The notes beneath the pieces are model-generated. The model had not been told where the DNA came from and searched no databases. It saw nothing but the letters and a program-made list of their open reading frames with translations. DNA of 64,000 bases from Edaphochlamys debaryana (Eukaryota; Chlorophyta; Chlorophyceae; Chlamydomonadales): assembly GCA_016858145.1 (NCBI GenBank), contig JAEHOE010000103.1, positions 1-64,000 on the forward strand, read 5' to 3'. Every line of letters begins with the position of its first letter. The first letter of the stretch is position 1. Positions 33,201-45,700 of this stretch are shown piece after piece. Both the position numbers and the translations under genes were made by a program.

Positions 33201-34759
33201 CGCTCGGGGTCGGGGGGTGGCGGCTCGCCGCCCCGCCTGATGGCGGCGGGGGCGGGGGCGGGGATGGCGGGGTCGCCGCGCGGGCCCGGCCCCGCGCGGG
33301 CGTCGGGTGCGGGCACGAGGCCCAGGTCGGCTGTGACGCGGACCGAGAGGTGGGGCGGGGGAAGGAGGGGAAGGGGGAGGGGAAGGGGGCGGGGGACGGG
33401 GTGGTAGAGGGATGTGGGAGGTGAGGGGCGGGGCCAGGGCGTGCGAAGGGTGGGTGTGGGGGATGAGGGGGCGGCGTGAGGCTCGGCGGCATGAGAGATT
33501 GCGATAGGGTAGGGCTGCGCTTTGCCTCATCCTCCATCGGCCCCCCTCTTGCCCCCTCCAGGCCCGCCTCCCCCCGCAACTACCTGACGGCCATGCTCAG
33601 CCCCCGCGTGGGGCAGCCCGGGAAGGCCCGCCGCGTGGGCGGCCGGGGGCGGCCGCTCAGCGCCAGCGCAGGTGTGGCCGGGGCAGTGGTGGGCTGCAGC
33701 AGGAGGCTCGGGAGAGCCAGGGGCGGAGCAGGATTCGGTTCCGGAACCGGGGGGGCTTGTGTTCCACAAGCACGCCACTCAGCCGTCGGTAGAGTTGTAA
33801 GCCCTGAGTCCTCATCCCTGCCCGACCCCTCCCCCTTCAGAGCTGCGGCGCAGCACCACCGCCTCCCCCGGGGAGCCACCCCGCGCTGCCGCCCTCATGT
33901 ACACCGCACCCGGCGTGGTGCCGTACCCGGTGCCGTACGCGCCGTACGTCATGCCGCAGCCCAAGCCGCGCGGGCCCAAGCCGCCGCCGCCCACTGTGGA
34001 GGAGCAGGTGCGGTGCTGACACGACCCAGAGGGGGAGGGGATACGGGAGGGAGGCGCCAGAGGCGCTCCTGTGTTGAGGGAGGTGTGGCGGGGCGGGGCG
34101 GGGCAGTACGCAGCTGGACGGCAACGGCTTGGATTAGCACTGACACAGCTCAGCTGGCCCAAGGGACGGGGAGGAGCGACTTGGGGGACATACACTGGAG
34201 GGACTACGCTAGCTACCGGTGGAGGGCGCTTGCCCCCTGGTCAACCCTCTCTGAACCTCTCTCCCACCACCCCGCCCCCACCCCCCAGGTGGCCGCCTCG
34301 GTCCGCACCACGGAGCTGGCGGAGGGCGCAGTGGCGTCCGGCCGCTACAGCGCCGTGCACGAGGTGGCGCGGCCGGGCAGCCGGCGGGAGGAGGAGCTGC
34401 GGGGGGTGCTGCAGGAGGAGATCGCCAAGGAGGGCGAGCGGCAGGCCATGCTGGCGAAGGTGGGAGCAGAGGAGGGAAGGGAGCACAGGGCAGTTTGAGG
34501 GCATGGGCGGGGCGTGGGGCGTTGGCGCGCGCCAGCTCTTGTCTGGGCAAGTGGGCACGTCCGCCCGAGCCCATTGTGCCCGCGCCTCCGCCCCCACCTT
34601 GCAGCGCCGAACCACTATCTCTCCCTCCGCCCTTTCCCACAGGTCATTGACGACGCCGAGCGCGCCCGCCTGGTCAAGTACTTCACTCTGGAGCGGGAGG
34701 AGGCCAAGCGCCGCATCCTGGCGCTATCTAACGCGGCGCAGGCGGCGCTCTACCACTGA
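30214..34759 (+). CDS. Arg/Glu-rich coiled-coil protein, function unknown
   Basis: Thirteen exons give 592 residues with every junction in phase: 30214-30272, 30505-30571, 30773-30910, 31162-31263, 31506-31682, 31963-32124, 32415-32483, 32676-32825, 33060-33349, 33562-33671, 33841-34007, 34289-34459, 34643-34759. After a short start (MALVTTTYTVADSTRPIDL), residues ~35-270 form one long, highly charged helix (AAWQERERRREDKYTTI, SMLERERRMEDILRQREE, LRIRAEEDFVREQQRRA, EELRQRFDYIAAQ). A Gly/Ser/Pro-rich middle follows, with a Tyr/Pro patch (VPYPVPYAPYVMPQPKP). The last ~95 residues are helical again (ELRGVLQEEIAKEGERQAML, DDAERARLVKYFTLEREEAK). Composition resembles ciliary or centrosomal coiled-coil proteins, but no family signature is clear. 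It lies downstream of the other coiled-coil gene on the same strand. Confidence 0.8.
30928..30963 (+). repeat. (TG)n microsatellite
   Basis: A TGTGTGTG run starts about 20 bases downstream of the donor at 30910 in the second coiled-coil gene. It is wholly intronic. Confidence 0.85.
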
Positions 34760-36809
34760 CAAACGACCGGACAGAGCCATGACCCGGCGGACCCAGCGGA
34801 CGTGCGCTCTGCCACTGACGCTGACGGGCGGGCGCGCGTCTTGCCAGGCGCTCCAGGTTGAAACGCCGGGCACCCGGCAAGCAAGGACATGACCGGACTC
34901 CGGCGGACGCGTGGCCGCGACTAGCTTGGACATTTGACTATGCGCCCTACCACCGACACGCGCTAATGAGAGAGTGATGCGGTGGAGCCGTGCCATTATG
35001 AGCGTGACGCGATCGCGTGGAGCAGTCGGCGCTGTGTGACCACTGCGGAGGGAGCCTGGCGGTGGGCTCGTGACAGTGGCCGGCATGTCCCTGACCTGCT
35101 GCATATGGTGGTAGCGCAGGCGCAGGGTTGGACTGAAGGCGCGCGGTGATCTGTTGTTTCACTCGGCCAGGCGTGGCTTCTAAGCTGCGTCCGGCTCTGC
35201 TGTCCTCGCGCGGGGGCTGTGGGGCCAGTGAGAGGAGAGGGGCGAGTGCACGGGTACAAGCCAGGGCGGCGAGGATGTGGATAGACACCGCAAGGCGGAG
35301 CGGCGCGCGAAAATAGGGCTTGGACGTTTATAGCCACTACCCTCGTGACTCTGACAAAGGTAGAGTAACTTTGACAGCGGAGCCGCTATCACCTTGAGCT
35401 CTCGAACCGGGTGGGCTTTGATAGTGGTGTATGGGCCCACCTTCCTACGTGTATCTCCATTCTTTTAGCTTTTGATCTTCCAATCGGGGTTCCCTTCCAA
35501 CTTCTAGGCCCGTCCTGCCTTGACATTGTACTGCAAATGGCTAGGCATCTGCAAGGGCGCACCTAACTTGTGCCGAATAGAGAATGGGTGGTGAGGGGGC
35601 GGATGGCGCCTAGCATGTATGGTTTGACGATTAGCTTTGACTTGCTCACCGTGCTTGGGACTTGGGTCGCTTCTGACTCTCGGACCTTACTTCCGTAATG
35701 TGCTTCAGCGGATCGTAATGTGCTGCTTTGTTTGTGTTGCCCCCCTGCGGTGCTGGCCGCTAGCTGTAAACCAGGCGGTTCCAAACGCCAGGTGCCCCCC
35801 CATCTTGCTTGGGTTCATTCAGACCCTACTGCCAGCCGTAGCCAACCAGCCAGGAGGCGGGCGGGACGGACTTGCCGGGGCTGCTTGGCCCGAGCCGAGT
35901 CCCCGTTGGGCCTGACTCCCAAGCCCCTCACACTACGTAGGCCCCGGTGGCCCTGCCTCCGCGCGCTTGACCAACGCAGGTCTAGCAGGTCGGGCCAGCG
36001 AGGAATGAACGGACCTGCACAGCAGACCCCCCACACCCGCAGCCCGCCGCGCGCGCACCTCATCGCCGAACGAACTGCCCCTCCACTGTTCCTTCCGCTC
36101 TGCTAGCTGCACCCACACTCGCAGTGCGAGGACGTCACAATGCACGCAGGCGCAGGCTCGCTCCATGCTGTGCCTCCAGCTCCTGCGCGTCAGGGCCCCG
36201 GACACCGCCGCACGGCCCGGATGCGCGCCTCGGCCCGGATGCGGAGCGGGGTGCGCCCTCCGAGGAAGCCGAGCAAGTCCCTCCAGCAGCTCGTCGTCCC
36301 TTTGAGTCTCGGCCGCTCCTTCCCCCTTGCCTCTGGCAGATTTCTCATCAGCACACTGAGCCCCACGCCAAACCGACCCTTCCTTGGCAGGCGAACATCC
36401 CGCCCTGATCTTGCTGCGGGGGCATGGATACCGTTACCTTCGCTGTGGCCATCGACTCCCCACAACGCACTGAGGGAGTATGTAACTGTATCTGTATCTG
36501 TATCTGAGGGGCGTTAGGGCCTCGCCTCCGTATGGCTGTAGTAAGCCCACGTGCCGTGGAGTAATCAGGCACGCGCTTCCCCCGGTGCACCCACCCAGAT
36601 AGACGCGGGCGTGGGGAGCCCTGACACCAGGGGCCCGTGTAGCAAGATCAATTCTGTCTCAGGGCCCCCGGTGGGTGGGGCAAGGCTCGCTCGGTGGTAC
36701 TGTAGGTGCGGGTCCGTTCGTTCGTTAATGACACAAGTGCACAAGAAACATTGGTCCATGCTGACCCAAGCTGAGCTGTTATTACTCTGCGGAGTATTAA
36801 CGTGCACCG

Positions 36810-36905
36810 GCTGGCCAGGACAGTGCAGGAGTGCTGTTTGCAATACCTACCGTATATGGCCGGCCAGCAGTCGGTGGGGTTGCTTACTGCCGCATGCCGT
36901 GCCCG
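36810..36905. repeat. Dispersed copy related to the gene D fold-back element
   Basis: GTGCACCGGCTGGCC, AGGACAGTG, TGCTGTTTGCAA and GGGGTTGCTTACTGCC occur in order here. The same phrases, some in reverse complement, occur in and next to the large inverted repeat at 57489-58063. It looks like a short relative of that element, possibly a MITE. Confidence 0.6.
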
Positions 36906-37145
36906 TGGCTGGGGGCTGGGGGCTGGGGGCTGGGGGCTGGGGGCTGGGGGCTGGGGGCTGGGGGCTGGGGGCTGGGGGCTGGGGGCTGGGGCGGGGGCTG
37001 GGGGCTGGGGGCTGGGGGCTGGGGGCTGGGGGCTGGGGGCTGGGGGCTGGGGGCTGGGGGCTGGGGGCTGGGGGCTGGGGGCTGGGGGCTGGGGGCTGGG
37101 GGCTGGGGGCTGGGGGCTGGGGGCTGGGGGCTGGGGGCTGGGGGC
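36906..37145. repeat. (GGGGGCT)n minisatellite
   Basis: About 34 copies of the heptamer GGGGGCT, with one irregular unit near 36990. Because the unit is seven bases, all six frames are open and produce artefactual Gly/Trp/Leu/Ala or Pro/Gln/Ala/Ser frames. Confidence 0.95.
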
Positions 37146-37199
37146 AGGCAGTGCTGCTATCTTCCTTTCGTTCTCGTGCAAGATTCGTTTTAGAGGGCT

Positions 37200-38710
37200 C
37201 TGCACGTTTTGACAACTTTCGTGCAGGGGTCACGAAGGATTGGCCCGCAGAGACAGGATTGGCCCTGTTTCGTGCCCTACCGAAGGAGTTTGCCCCTGTT
37301 GGCCCCCTTTCGGACAGCTTGGCCAAGCCAGGGGGACAGGGCTACTTTGCGGAAGGGCACACTGCTTCAGTTCACTCTCTTTGGACTTTGAGACGCCAAG
37401 GAGCCTGGCGTTTGCGTGACGGGGAACACTTTCTAACAAGGGCTTTAACCTGAAGCAGGATTGAACGGTGTCCTCTGCGTGCATGCTGCCCGAGCATCGG
37501 AAGGCCGGAAACGAAGGCTAACGTGGCAGGGGACACTTTTGCAGTGAAGGGCCCGGGTGTCACGACCCCGCGTGTAACCGCTCCCACACCGACGGTATGG
37601 GGGTTACACGGGCAGGCCGACAGGGCGGTTCCACCAACACCCCCTGTTCGATCAGGCCGCCAGGGCACTCCTGCAGCGCAGGAGAGAGACTTGGGAACCC
37701 GGCGAGGCCTCTTCTGGAACAGACCCCCACACGTCAGCCGCCAGCCCTGGCGGCTTCCTACAACTCCGAGCTTCACCTTTGCTCCCGCACAGATGCATGA
37801 ATGACCCCACAGCGCTGGGTCAAGACAGCGCTGGGTCGTGACACGGGCGCAGGGCATGATGGTGCAACTTTCGTGCACATGTACGAGCTTACTGCATGTA
37901 CCGAAAGGCCACGGCCCCCTCCGGAGGCGTAATGAACCTCGTCCCCCCTTTCTTATGGCCCCGGAGGGGACACTTTCAGACACAGCCAAGAGACAAGCCC
38001 CAGGAAGATAGCAGCCAGGGGGGGGGGTAGGGATGATATATATAAAAGTACCCCATGCCTCCTTTGGAGAGCGCATGGCCGAAGGAGCCTAAATCCGTTT
38101 TCAGAATTGAATTTGAGGCTTTTATTGCAAAGATCTGGGCCCCCAAAGTTCAGGTTGGGTGGGTGCCGTGGGTCGGGGGGGCTGGGAACTTTCGTCAAGT
38201 GGGCGCAGGAAACTTTCGTCACGGCGGGCAGGACCCCTTCCGTCGGCTCCTGCGCTCTTCCAGGGGTCCAAATGGCGTGTAATGAGAAGGTCTGAACCCT
38301 GGGTATGACGGAGCACCACGTACAGCGGTCGGGAGGTGGGTCCAGGTAGACAGGGCATGACCCGCCATGTCGTCGGCATGCCACCCGTTGCGGAACACGT
38401 GGGGTTCCATTCCCACTGCCCCCTGTTGTGTCACACACAGCCACTTGATCACAAAAGGAGCCAGAAGCACTAACAGCTACGGTGGTGGGTGCGGCAGGAC
38501 CCTCCCTGTGGGTCGATAGACGCCGCCATGTTCAATTGACGGACGGCTTGCAAGACCATAGCACACGTGGAGAAGTCCGTAGATACAGGAATGCGAGAGG
38601 TTGCCGTACGTTTCGCGCATGTTCAGTGCTGCCGTACGTCGTACGGCATGGGTGGGTGGGTGGGTCAGGGGGGACAGGAGCTTTTGCGGCATGGGGTGCG
38701 AAACTTTTGT
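37200..38710. repeat. Dispersed repeat block with recurrent AACTTTCGTC-like motifs
   Basis: Variants of GGAACTTTCGTC or GGACACTTT recur at about 37210, 37425, 37530, 37865, 37970, 38178, 38208 and 38697. The part at 38058-38230 (TTTTCAGAATTGAATTTGAG, TTGCAAAGATCTGGG, CCCAAAGTTC, then the AACTTTCGTC motif) has a diverged counterpart at about 54033-54190 in an intron of gene D. I cannot identify ends, target-site duplications or coding capacity, so its class is open. Confidence 0.55.
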
Positions 38711-39138
38711 CCCTACCCCCCCCCCCCTACCTGTAGCAGCACTACTGTGCACAAGAGACCTTGAGGCCTGGAGGCTGGGCTGAAGGTGTTTGACTCCACC
38801 TGGGCACCTACTACCCTAGAGACTGTCTTTAACGTCGCAAAGGGTCTCAACCGTCTCACCGCGTCTCACCGTCGAACCAACCGTCCTAACATATCTGGAG
38901 CCGCATCGGGTTATGGCACTCTTACCGTCGCGTATGTCGCAGCTGTTGCTGTATCTTGTCCACTCCGGCTGCGGCCGCCTGTGCGTGGCAGGTGCCTTGG
39001 GGCGACAAATCTATGTGTATCGCGGCGGCTCGCAGCTTACCACCCGGCTCATAGAGCCCGTGTCACACAGCTAGCTTGGTAGCCCCAAGCCTCTGTCTCA
39101 CCGCTTTTGCTTCGGGCCCCACACATATATACACACTC

Positions 39139-39765
39139 ATGGAAATGGTTACCAGGAGGCGTAGGTCGCCCCTGTTGCTGCTGGGAGCTCAGCTATTGAT
39201 TTCTGTCTTGATGGTATCAGTCTTGCGGTCAGAAGGTGAGAGCCTGGAGGGTGAAATTACGCAAACCGGTCACATGGAAGCCCGCCTGCCTCGCGGCTAC
39301 CTAGCAGCACACTCATTGGGGAGTGCAGAACTTTAGGCAGGCGCCTCGGTCGGGCAGCCTGTCGGAACTTGCGCTTGGCGCGCATGAAGTTCGCGGAGAC
39401 GGCCCTCCTCGCGCAACATGTGCGCTCGAGCTCCAACATAGGGCCTAGGCATTATAACCTGCATCCGTTGTCCTCGTCTGGGAGGGTTGCCTACCTCCCA
39501 CACGGCGTACGCTGTTCGACCCGACCACAGCCCCTGTGGCCCCTGCGGCCCCCGCCCACCGCCCCCACCGCGGCCCCCACCGCCGCCCCGGCCCATTCCG
39601 AGCGCCCCGGCCATCTTATCCACTGCTGCTACTCCTCTTCCCTTTCCTCAGGGCGGACTCATCAGCCCCCTCGTCGGGCATCTCGCAAGCTGCCCATGAT
39701 GAGACTACAGCGCCAACCGCCTGTGTCCTCCAGGCCCCCAGCCCACAAAACGCCCCGCGCAGCTT
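39139..39765 (+). other. Gene C N-terminal exons: signal peptide and basic Pro-rich segment
   Basis: Exon 39139-39235 encodes MEMVTRRRRSP followed by a hydrophobic core (LLLLGAQLLISVLMVSVL), a classic secretory signal, and ends in phase 1. Exon 39652-39765 fits in phase and reads RTHQPPRRASRK...LQRQPPVSSRPP, basic and Pro-rich. The same two exons, recognisably homologous, start gene D at 51627 and 52129. A second frame of exon 2 (ADSSAPSSG...) is open here but has a stop in gene D, so the RTHQPP frame is preferred. Confidence 0.7.
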
Positions 39766-42700
39766 GTAAGTCTTGGATACATGCGTGCATTCTTCTTGTA
39801 TGCGCGTGTACCCGCAATACTTACAGTAGCTAGTCGCCGCCTGCTATCGTTAGGGGGTGGCCCTCACGGAGCTGCTCCAGGCCTACGAAGCTTCATGCAG
39901 TGACTCAATGACGACCACCTTGCCGTGTCGCCGCCCCTTGACTGCACATTCCTGCGTGCAGCGTCACGTTCGGCTCCGCCCCCTGGATTTGTGGTCCTAC
40001 CAATACCGAACCCAGCAGAAGGTGCGTGCATGCGACACAATCTGAGTAGCTTTGTGCAGCAGGGAAGGGCAGCGGGCTGGTCTATCTCTCTATACGGCAC
40101 AGCAGGAACCTTGTAGCGTACCGTCTCCGAGCAAGCTACTCTGGGAAAGGCTCAGCCCATGCTCTGGGAAAGGCGCTAACCACCGGCGGTGCGTGGTCCA
40201 CCGCTAAGTTACTCCTGCACTGCCCCCCCTTCAATCGCCTTCCACTGCTGGCTCTACTGGCTCCCTCCCGACGCTGTTTGAAACACGTGCGCGCGGCCAC
40301 AGCCTGCCCGCCTCCGCCGTCCTGGTGGTGCGCCGAGAGCGGGCAGGACCTGAGAGCAGTGGACTGCGGCGATGGCGATTCCAAAATGGTGCGGCCTGCT
40401 GACTGGCTGTATGTTCTGTCTGCCGAATTTGAAGTTAGAACCCGACGACGGCATCAGAAGTCAGCAAGCTTCCTATTCTCTATCTACCTACCCAACAGGA
40501 CTGGGTCTGCACAGATGACACGAACAAGCAGCGTGGAGCGATCCTTTCCTCGAAGGGGTGCAAGACCGACAATGAGGTCACCGGCTGGCCCTGGGCTCCC
40601 GACAGCTACTGCCGCCCCTTGTGGTCTAAGGGTAAGCGAGCGATGCGGGTTTCCTGCCTTACACCCGAGGGTGCCCTAACAGCAGGTGCCTCGCTCGGCA
40701 GTCATCTGCTTGAGGGCCCTCTCCCTCGGGGCTACCGCCTACCAGGGCCCACGGTGACCTCATGTATGGTTTCCAGCATCCAGATACCCCAAGAAGTGGC
40801 CAGCCGCTCCACACGAGTCCGTCCTAAGTGCCCCTCGCACTCGACAGCTTTTTGCGGCAAATAAATCTATAATTCGTTCCAGGTATGGGTGGGTTGTCAG
40901 CATCAAATACATGAGGCTCACACCTGCTCATCCCAGGTGCCGCATGACCGCCCCCCTCGGCTGTTCTGTCATGGCATGCACCCCTCCCTCAAGACCGCTT
41001 CCCAGCCGACCTCCCAGATGCAGCTGATCCATCCATCCCCACAATCGGCAATGATCGATGTTAACCCGTTGGCCGCGTGATGACGGCCCCTGTTATCAGC
41101 AATCCATCGCTTCTGCTAGCTGGAACCCATGCACTCATCATGCACTAGCTAGCACGTTTGTCTCCCATTGCATGCTACACACCCACATGGAGTATCGGTA
41201 ATGAACTCAATCAATTCAAGTCATGTCACCCCTTCGTTTCCCCTTACGTCATGCTTGAAGACAACGTTGCGCCCCCGCCTCGGAAGGAGCCTACACGTGA
41301 GCGCTAGCGCTAGAGCTCACACAGAGCTTGCACGTATAGCAGCGAGGGCAACCTCCGTCTCTCTGCTTGCAGCAGCTACCATACCTGCTGTAGGTCGCAG
41401 TCGTAGGTCGTCTCCCCACCGGGTTTTGCTCCCTCCTCATTCACCCCCCCCCCCAGGCTCTTCATGTACTCGGGAAGACGCTAAAACGAGGTCCTGGTGC
41501 CAGGGGGACAATGAAATTCTACGAGCCCAGGACTGCGACGGCGACCAAAAGCTGGTAAGAGTTGGGAATCTCTGCCACCTACCATGATACCGCGCATACA
41601 AAGGAAGGCTGCCCTGCCCCCCTGACACCATACCTGTGATGAAGCCTCCGGCTCATGTGTTTTGAGCACCACATGTCAAGAACCAACTGGATCCTGCATT
41701 TTCGGGGGGCTAGGGCGGCAAAACAGCCATCCAATGGCGAATGCATGCCCTGGGATCAACTACTGCCCAATAATAATGAAGTAATGCTCCACGCATGCCT
41801 ACGACGCCACCAGGACCTGATCTGCACCCGCCTAGCTGAGAACGGAACACGGGAGGCTGTGCTGTCGTCCAAAGGCTGTTCCTTCGATAGGAGTGACACA
41901 GGCTACCCCTGGGCTCCCGGGAGCATGTGCCCTGCCAGGTGGATGGTCGGTGAGTGTTAATGTGGGCAGGCCCATGGTCACTTGCGTGCCCGTCAATGCA
42001 TCTTATTGAGCCGGTCGTTTCAAGCCAGGCTTGCGTGATGAGCGTGCAGGGGGGAGGGGTTTGTAATTGCCTGATGACTCGGCGCACATACTACACATAC
42101 CAGACATGCCGCCTCCTTTATTTGCGACAGAACCTGGCTGTCAAGACCCCAGTATGAGGGGTGATTGCAAGGGTTCAACACAGCGGCTGGCCAATGTGGA
42201 CTGCGATGGCGACCAAAAGATGGTGAGGATGTATGACACAGGCGGGGTTTTCCTCAAGCAATGCGCAGTGGCAACATACAATCATGTCCGTAACTCCCCG
42301 CCAACAGACAGCTAGCGAATTGTGTCATCATGCATGTGCATGCCCCCCACCTTCGCCCCAGGACTGGATCTGCACCGACTGGACAAACCAGGAGCGCTAC
42401 GCGGTGCTATCCAGCACAGGTTGTTCGTTAACCGACGCCAAGAAAACCGGGTGGCCCTACGCACCCAGCAGCTTCTGCCCACCTCTGTGGGGTAAGTGCT
42501 GTAGATCATATATATGGCTACCGTAGCTGTATGTAGCTCTTGATCCTCAGGGCGTGCCCTCGTGCAGAAGCACGGGACCGTTTGACAGTGTAGCATGAGC
42601 GCAAACATCACCACGCACAACTTCCTGATACTCACGCCCCTTCTTTCCCTTTAGCAAACTACTAATGGCAGAACCTGCTATGAGTGCCACCGCGCGCGCC

Positions 42701-45700
42701 TAAATCCATACATATATACCCCTCCTTCCCTACCCGCATGCTTACACACATATATATACCAGAATCAAAGCGCGAATGAACCGTGGCCCTCCACCCGTCA
42801 GCATAGGTCAGCCCCGAGCCGTGTTAGGTCTGGGTACAAGAGCTGTGTCTACCGCATCTTCCACCCAACAGATGTCGCATGTGACCCCCCCGCTGGCTGG
42901 TGCACCCGCCGAGACACGCAAGTGCTGGACGGATCTGTCGACTGCGATGGGGACGGGACGAAGGTGGGGATACCCTTGGTTAGCTACCGCATGCCGTTAA
43001 TTACCTGACGAATGCCTGATACCATTCCACATACATGCATTTCGGACGAAGACATACAACGGCATGGGCTCCATCCACGCAGGACTGGACCTGCACGGAC
43101 AACACGACTGGGCAGCGTGGCGTCATCCTGTCCAGCCGGGGATGTCAGGCGGATGACAAGTACACTGGATGGCCCTACGCACCTTACGGTCTCTGCCCGC
43201 CCAAGTGGAGTAAGACGGTTAAAGTTTGTTGCTTATCCCGTCCGGACGGATCCTGAGGCCTGAGTACTCGCTCTTAGCTACTGAGTCTGGATCCACCGCG
43301 CCCGCTCTTATGTTCCATCGCGGGTCGAAAAAGCGGTCAGCACTCGCCTCGCTCTTTGTACGGTTGCTGTCAAAGCCTCAATACGGGTATCCTCACGTGT
43401 CGGTCGCCTGTCTCTCCCATCCCACAGCATCTGTTTGTGATCTCAACAAAGCTCCGGAATGGTTTTGCGCCAACCGCAAGACCTTCGAAGTGCTCTCAAC
43501 CGCAGACTGTGATGGGGATCAGAAGCTGGTGAGGCCTGCTCTACTGGCTGGGAACTGGTGATATATAATAGCACGGGATGATGCTTGAGTTACATAGCGC
43601 GGCTGATTGTGTTTTGCTGAGAGCAAGGCCGGTAGCTCTATAGGGTCGCAGTAGTGTTGATAAACGTTCCCGGCACAATCAGCAGCGGTATGCATGCTAA
43701 GCATCAATTATGTGCGTGCGTGCCCGCCTCGCTCGCCGCAGGACTGGGTCTGCACGGACACCAGAAACAATGAGCGGCGCAGCGCCATCCTCTCGAGCAA
43801 TGGGTGCCAGGATGATGACGAATCTACGGGGTTCCCAAACGCACCTAGCAGCCTCTGCCCACCTGCATGGAGTAAGTGCCGCTGGATCAGGGTATGGCTA
43901 TTCCGCGGCACGCATGCATGCGGCGGCGGGTAACACATTCCCAAGCTGTCTCATGTCAACCACTGTATGTAACCATCGGCAGTGATTGGCTTGGCCAGCA
44001 AAGCTAGTGACTGCTGGCACTTACCTGCAGCCGCCACCCGCCACACGTGTTTGCCAGCAAGATACCCTGTGACGCCGGTTTTTCCCATTCGACAGACCCT
44101 TCCTGCTCCGCCCCCGTTGGCTGGTGCTTGGGCGATGGAGTAGCGATGGAAAGCGTAAACTGCGATGAAGATGAGAAACGGGTACGAACATCCCTGCAAC
44201 GTGTCCTCACGCATGTGCTTGATGGGATGCGGGTGCCGGTGTATGACATGCATATGCGCCACATCCCCTCGGCCCCCAGGACTGGATCTGCACTGACATC
44301 AAGACCGGGCGGCTGCTCGGCGTTATCTTGTACAGCAAAGGGTGCCGTCAGGACGATGCGAGCACTGGGTGGCCCAACGCGCCCTCCAGCCTCTGCCCGC
44401 GCTTGTGGGGTAAGTGGGGTACCGCGGCCCCGTGACGAGCTAGCCAAGGCGGTATGGTGCCAAGGAAGCAGTCACACGTGCTTAGGGGCTTACTGTAGAT
44501 TTGCTTTGGCTTCGTGCGTAGCCGACCTACGTGCCTGATCACCCGCTCTGCATGCAGCTGAGATTTCTAGATAGACAGCCTCTTCGTAACCACCCTGTCA
44601 CCTCAACCTCCATGCATGGCTACTGCAGGGCAGAGCCCTCCACCCGTTGGCGGTAGCCGCCGCCCTCCCCCTCGCCGCCCTCCCCCTACTCCCAAGCCTG
44701 CAAGCCTGTTTAGCCCGTCACCCTCGCGTAAGCGGCAAATGGTTGCATAGCCATCACCGGGCGCAGGGCAGAAAGCAGATAGAGGGCAGGAGAGTGCACG
44801 GGGGGGGGGGGGCGGTAAATCCATGAGGCTTCGCTTGCTGGACGTTGACTTTACCATGCCCGCGCTATCCATGCACGTCCTGTATTCCCTCGGTGCCCTC
44901 GCGCATTGGTTAATGCAGCCGAGCCCTCCCCGTCACCCACCAAGGGCCCCGCATGTGAGTGCCACTTGATCTGGTGGCCAGTGCGAGTTGCTTGCTTCCA
45001 GCTACGTTTTACAGCCGGTACCTCCTTGCAAGGGATCTGATGACCGTGATGATGAGCCGGTTACACTGCTGCCGGTCGCTCGCTCGCTAGAACTTATCAC
45101 CGCACGGTCGGAGTATCGGGAGACCCTCTTAACCCTCTGCCACGCACCACCGTTGATGCACTGTTGTCCGTGTTGCCCCCTGACGGACACACCTGCCCCT
45201 CCCTCATCATCTCACCCTGGATGGGATGTTCGTACGTATGCGGTGCCGCAGCCTGTGAGCGCCCGGACTGGTGGTGCACCGACAGCGGGCAGGCCCTGGA
45301 GCAAGTGAACTGCGGCGACGGTGATAGCAAACTGGTGCGGCCTTCTATCTGCTTGCGGGGTTTTAGCAAAACCGGACTGCAAAGTAGTGCATGCAGTCGT
45401 GTTAGTTTATTAGAGGCAGGGTTGGTTTATGGGAGGGTTTATGCGCTAAAATGCTGGCCGGACAGGACTGGGTCTGCACCGATGACTTCAAGCACCAGCG
45501 CGGAGTGATCCTCTCGTCAGAGGACTGCAAGACCGATAATAAGGCCACCGGCTGGCCTTGGGCCGACAATGAGCTCTGTCCGCGCAAGTGGTCTGGTGCG
45601 TGAGAGAGCGAGGGGTCTGTCGCTGGGGTTTGATAGGGTCCTGTGCATGCGTAGCGGCTGACGTCGGGGCCAACGCATTCGCACAGCTATGCTGCATGCT

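Larger units (their letters stand above)
34760..39138. other. Repeat-rich intergenic region upstream of gene C
   Basis: 4.4 kb without a supportable gene. It holds the 3' UTR of the coiled-coil gene, a short (TGTATC)n run near 36487-36507, a fold-back-related element (36810-36905), the GGGGGCT array (36906-37145), a block with recurrent AACTTTCGTC-type motifs (about 37200-38710), and the gene C promoter. The last ~120 bp (CGCAGCTTACCA and following) resemble the sequence upstream of gene D near 51520, so the tandem duplication that made genes C and D included upstream DNA. Confidence 0.6.

Noticed and set aside
36551..37453. 300-codon plus-strand frame rich in GWGLGAGG
   Set aside because: It is produced by the heptamer GGGGGCT array, and flanking sequence shows no coding bias.
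39536..39769. Alternative frame ADSSAPSSG... for gene C exon 2
   Set aside because: It does not keep phase with exon 1 and is stopped by TGA in the homologous gene D exon.
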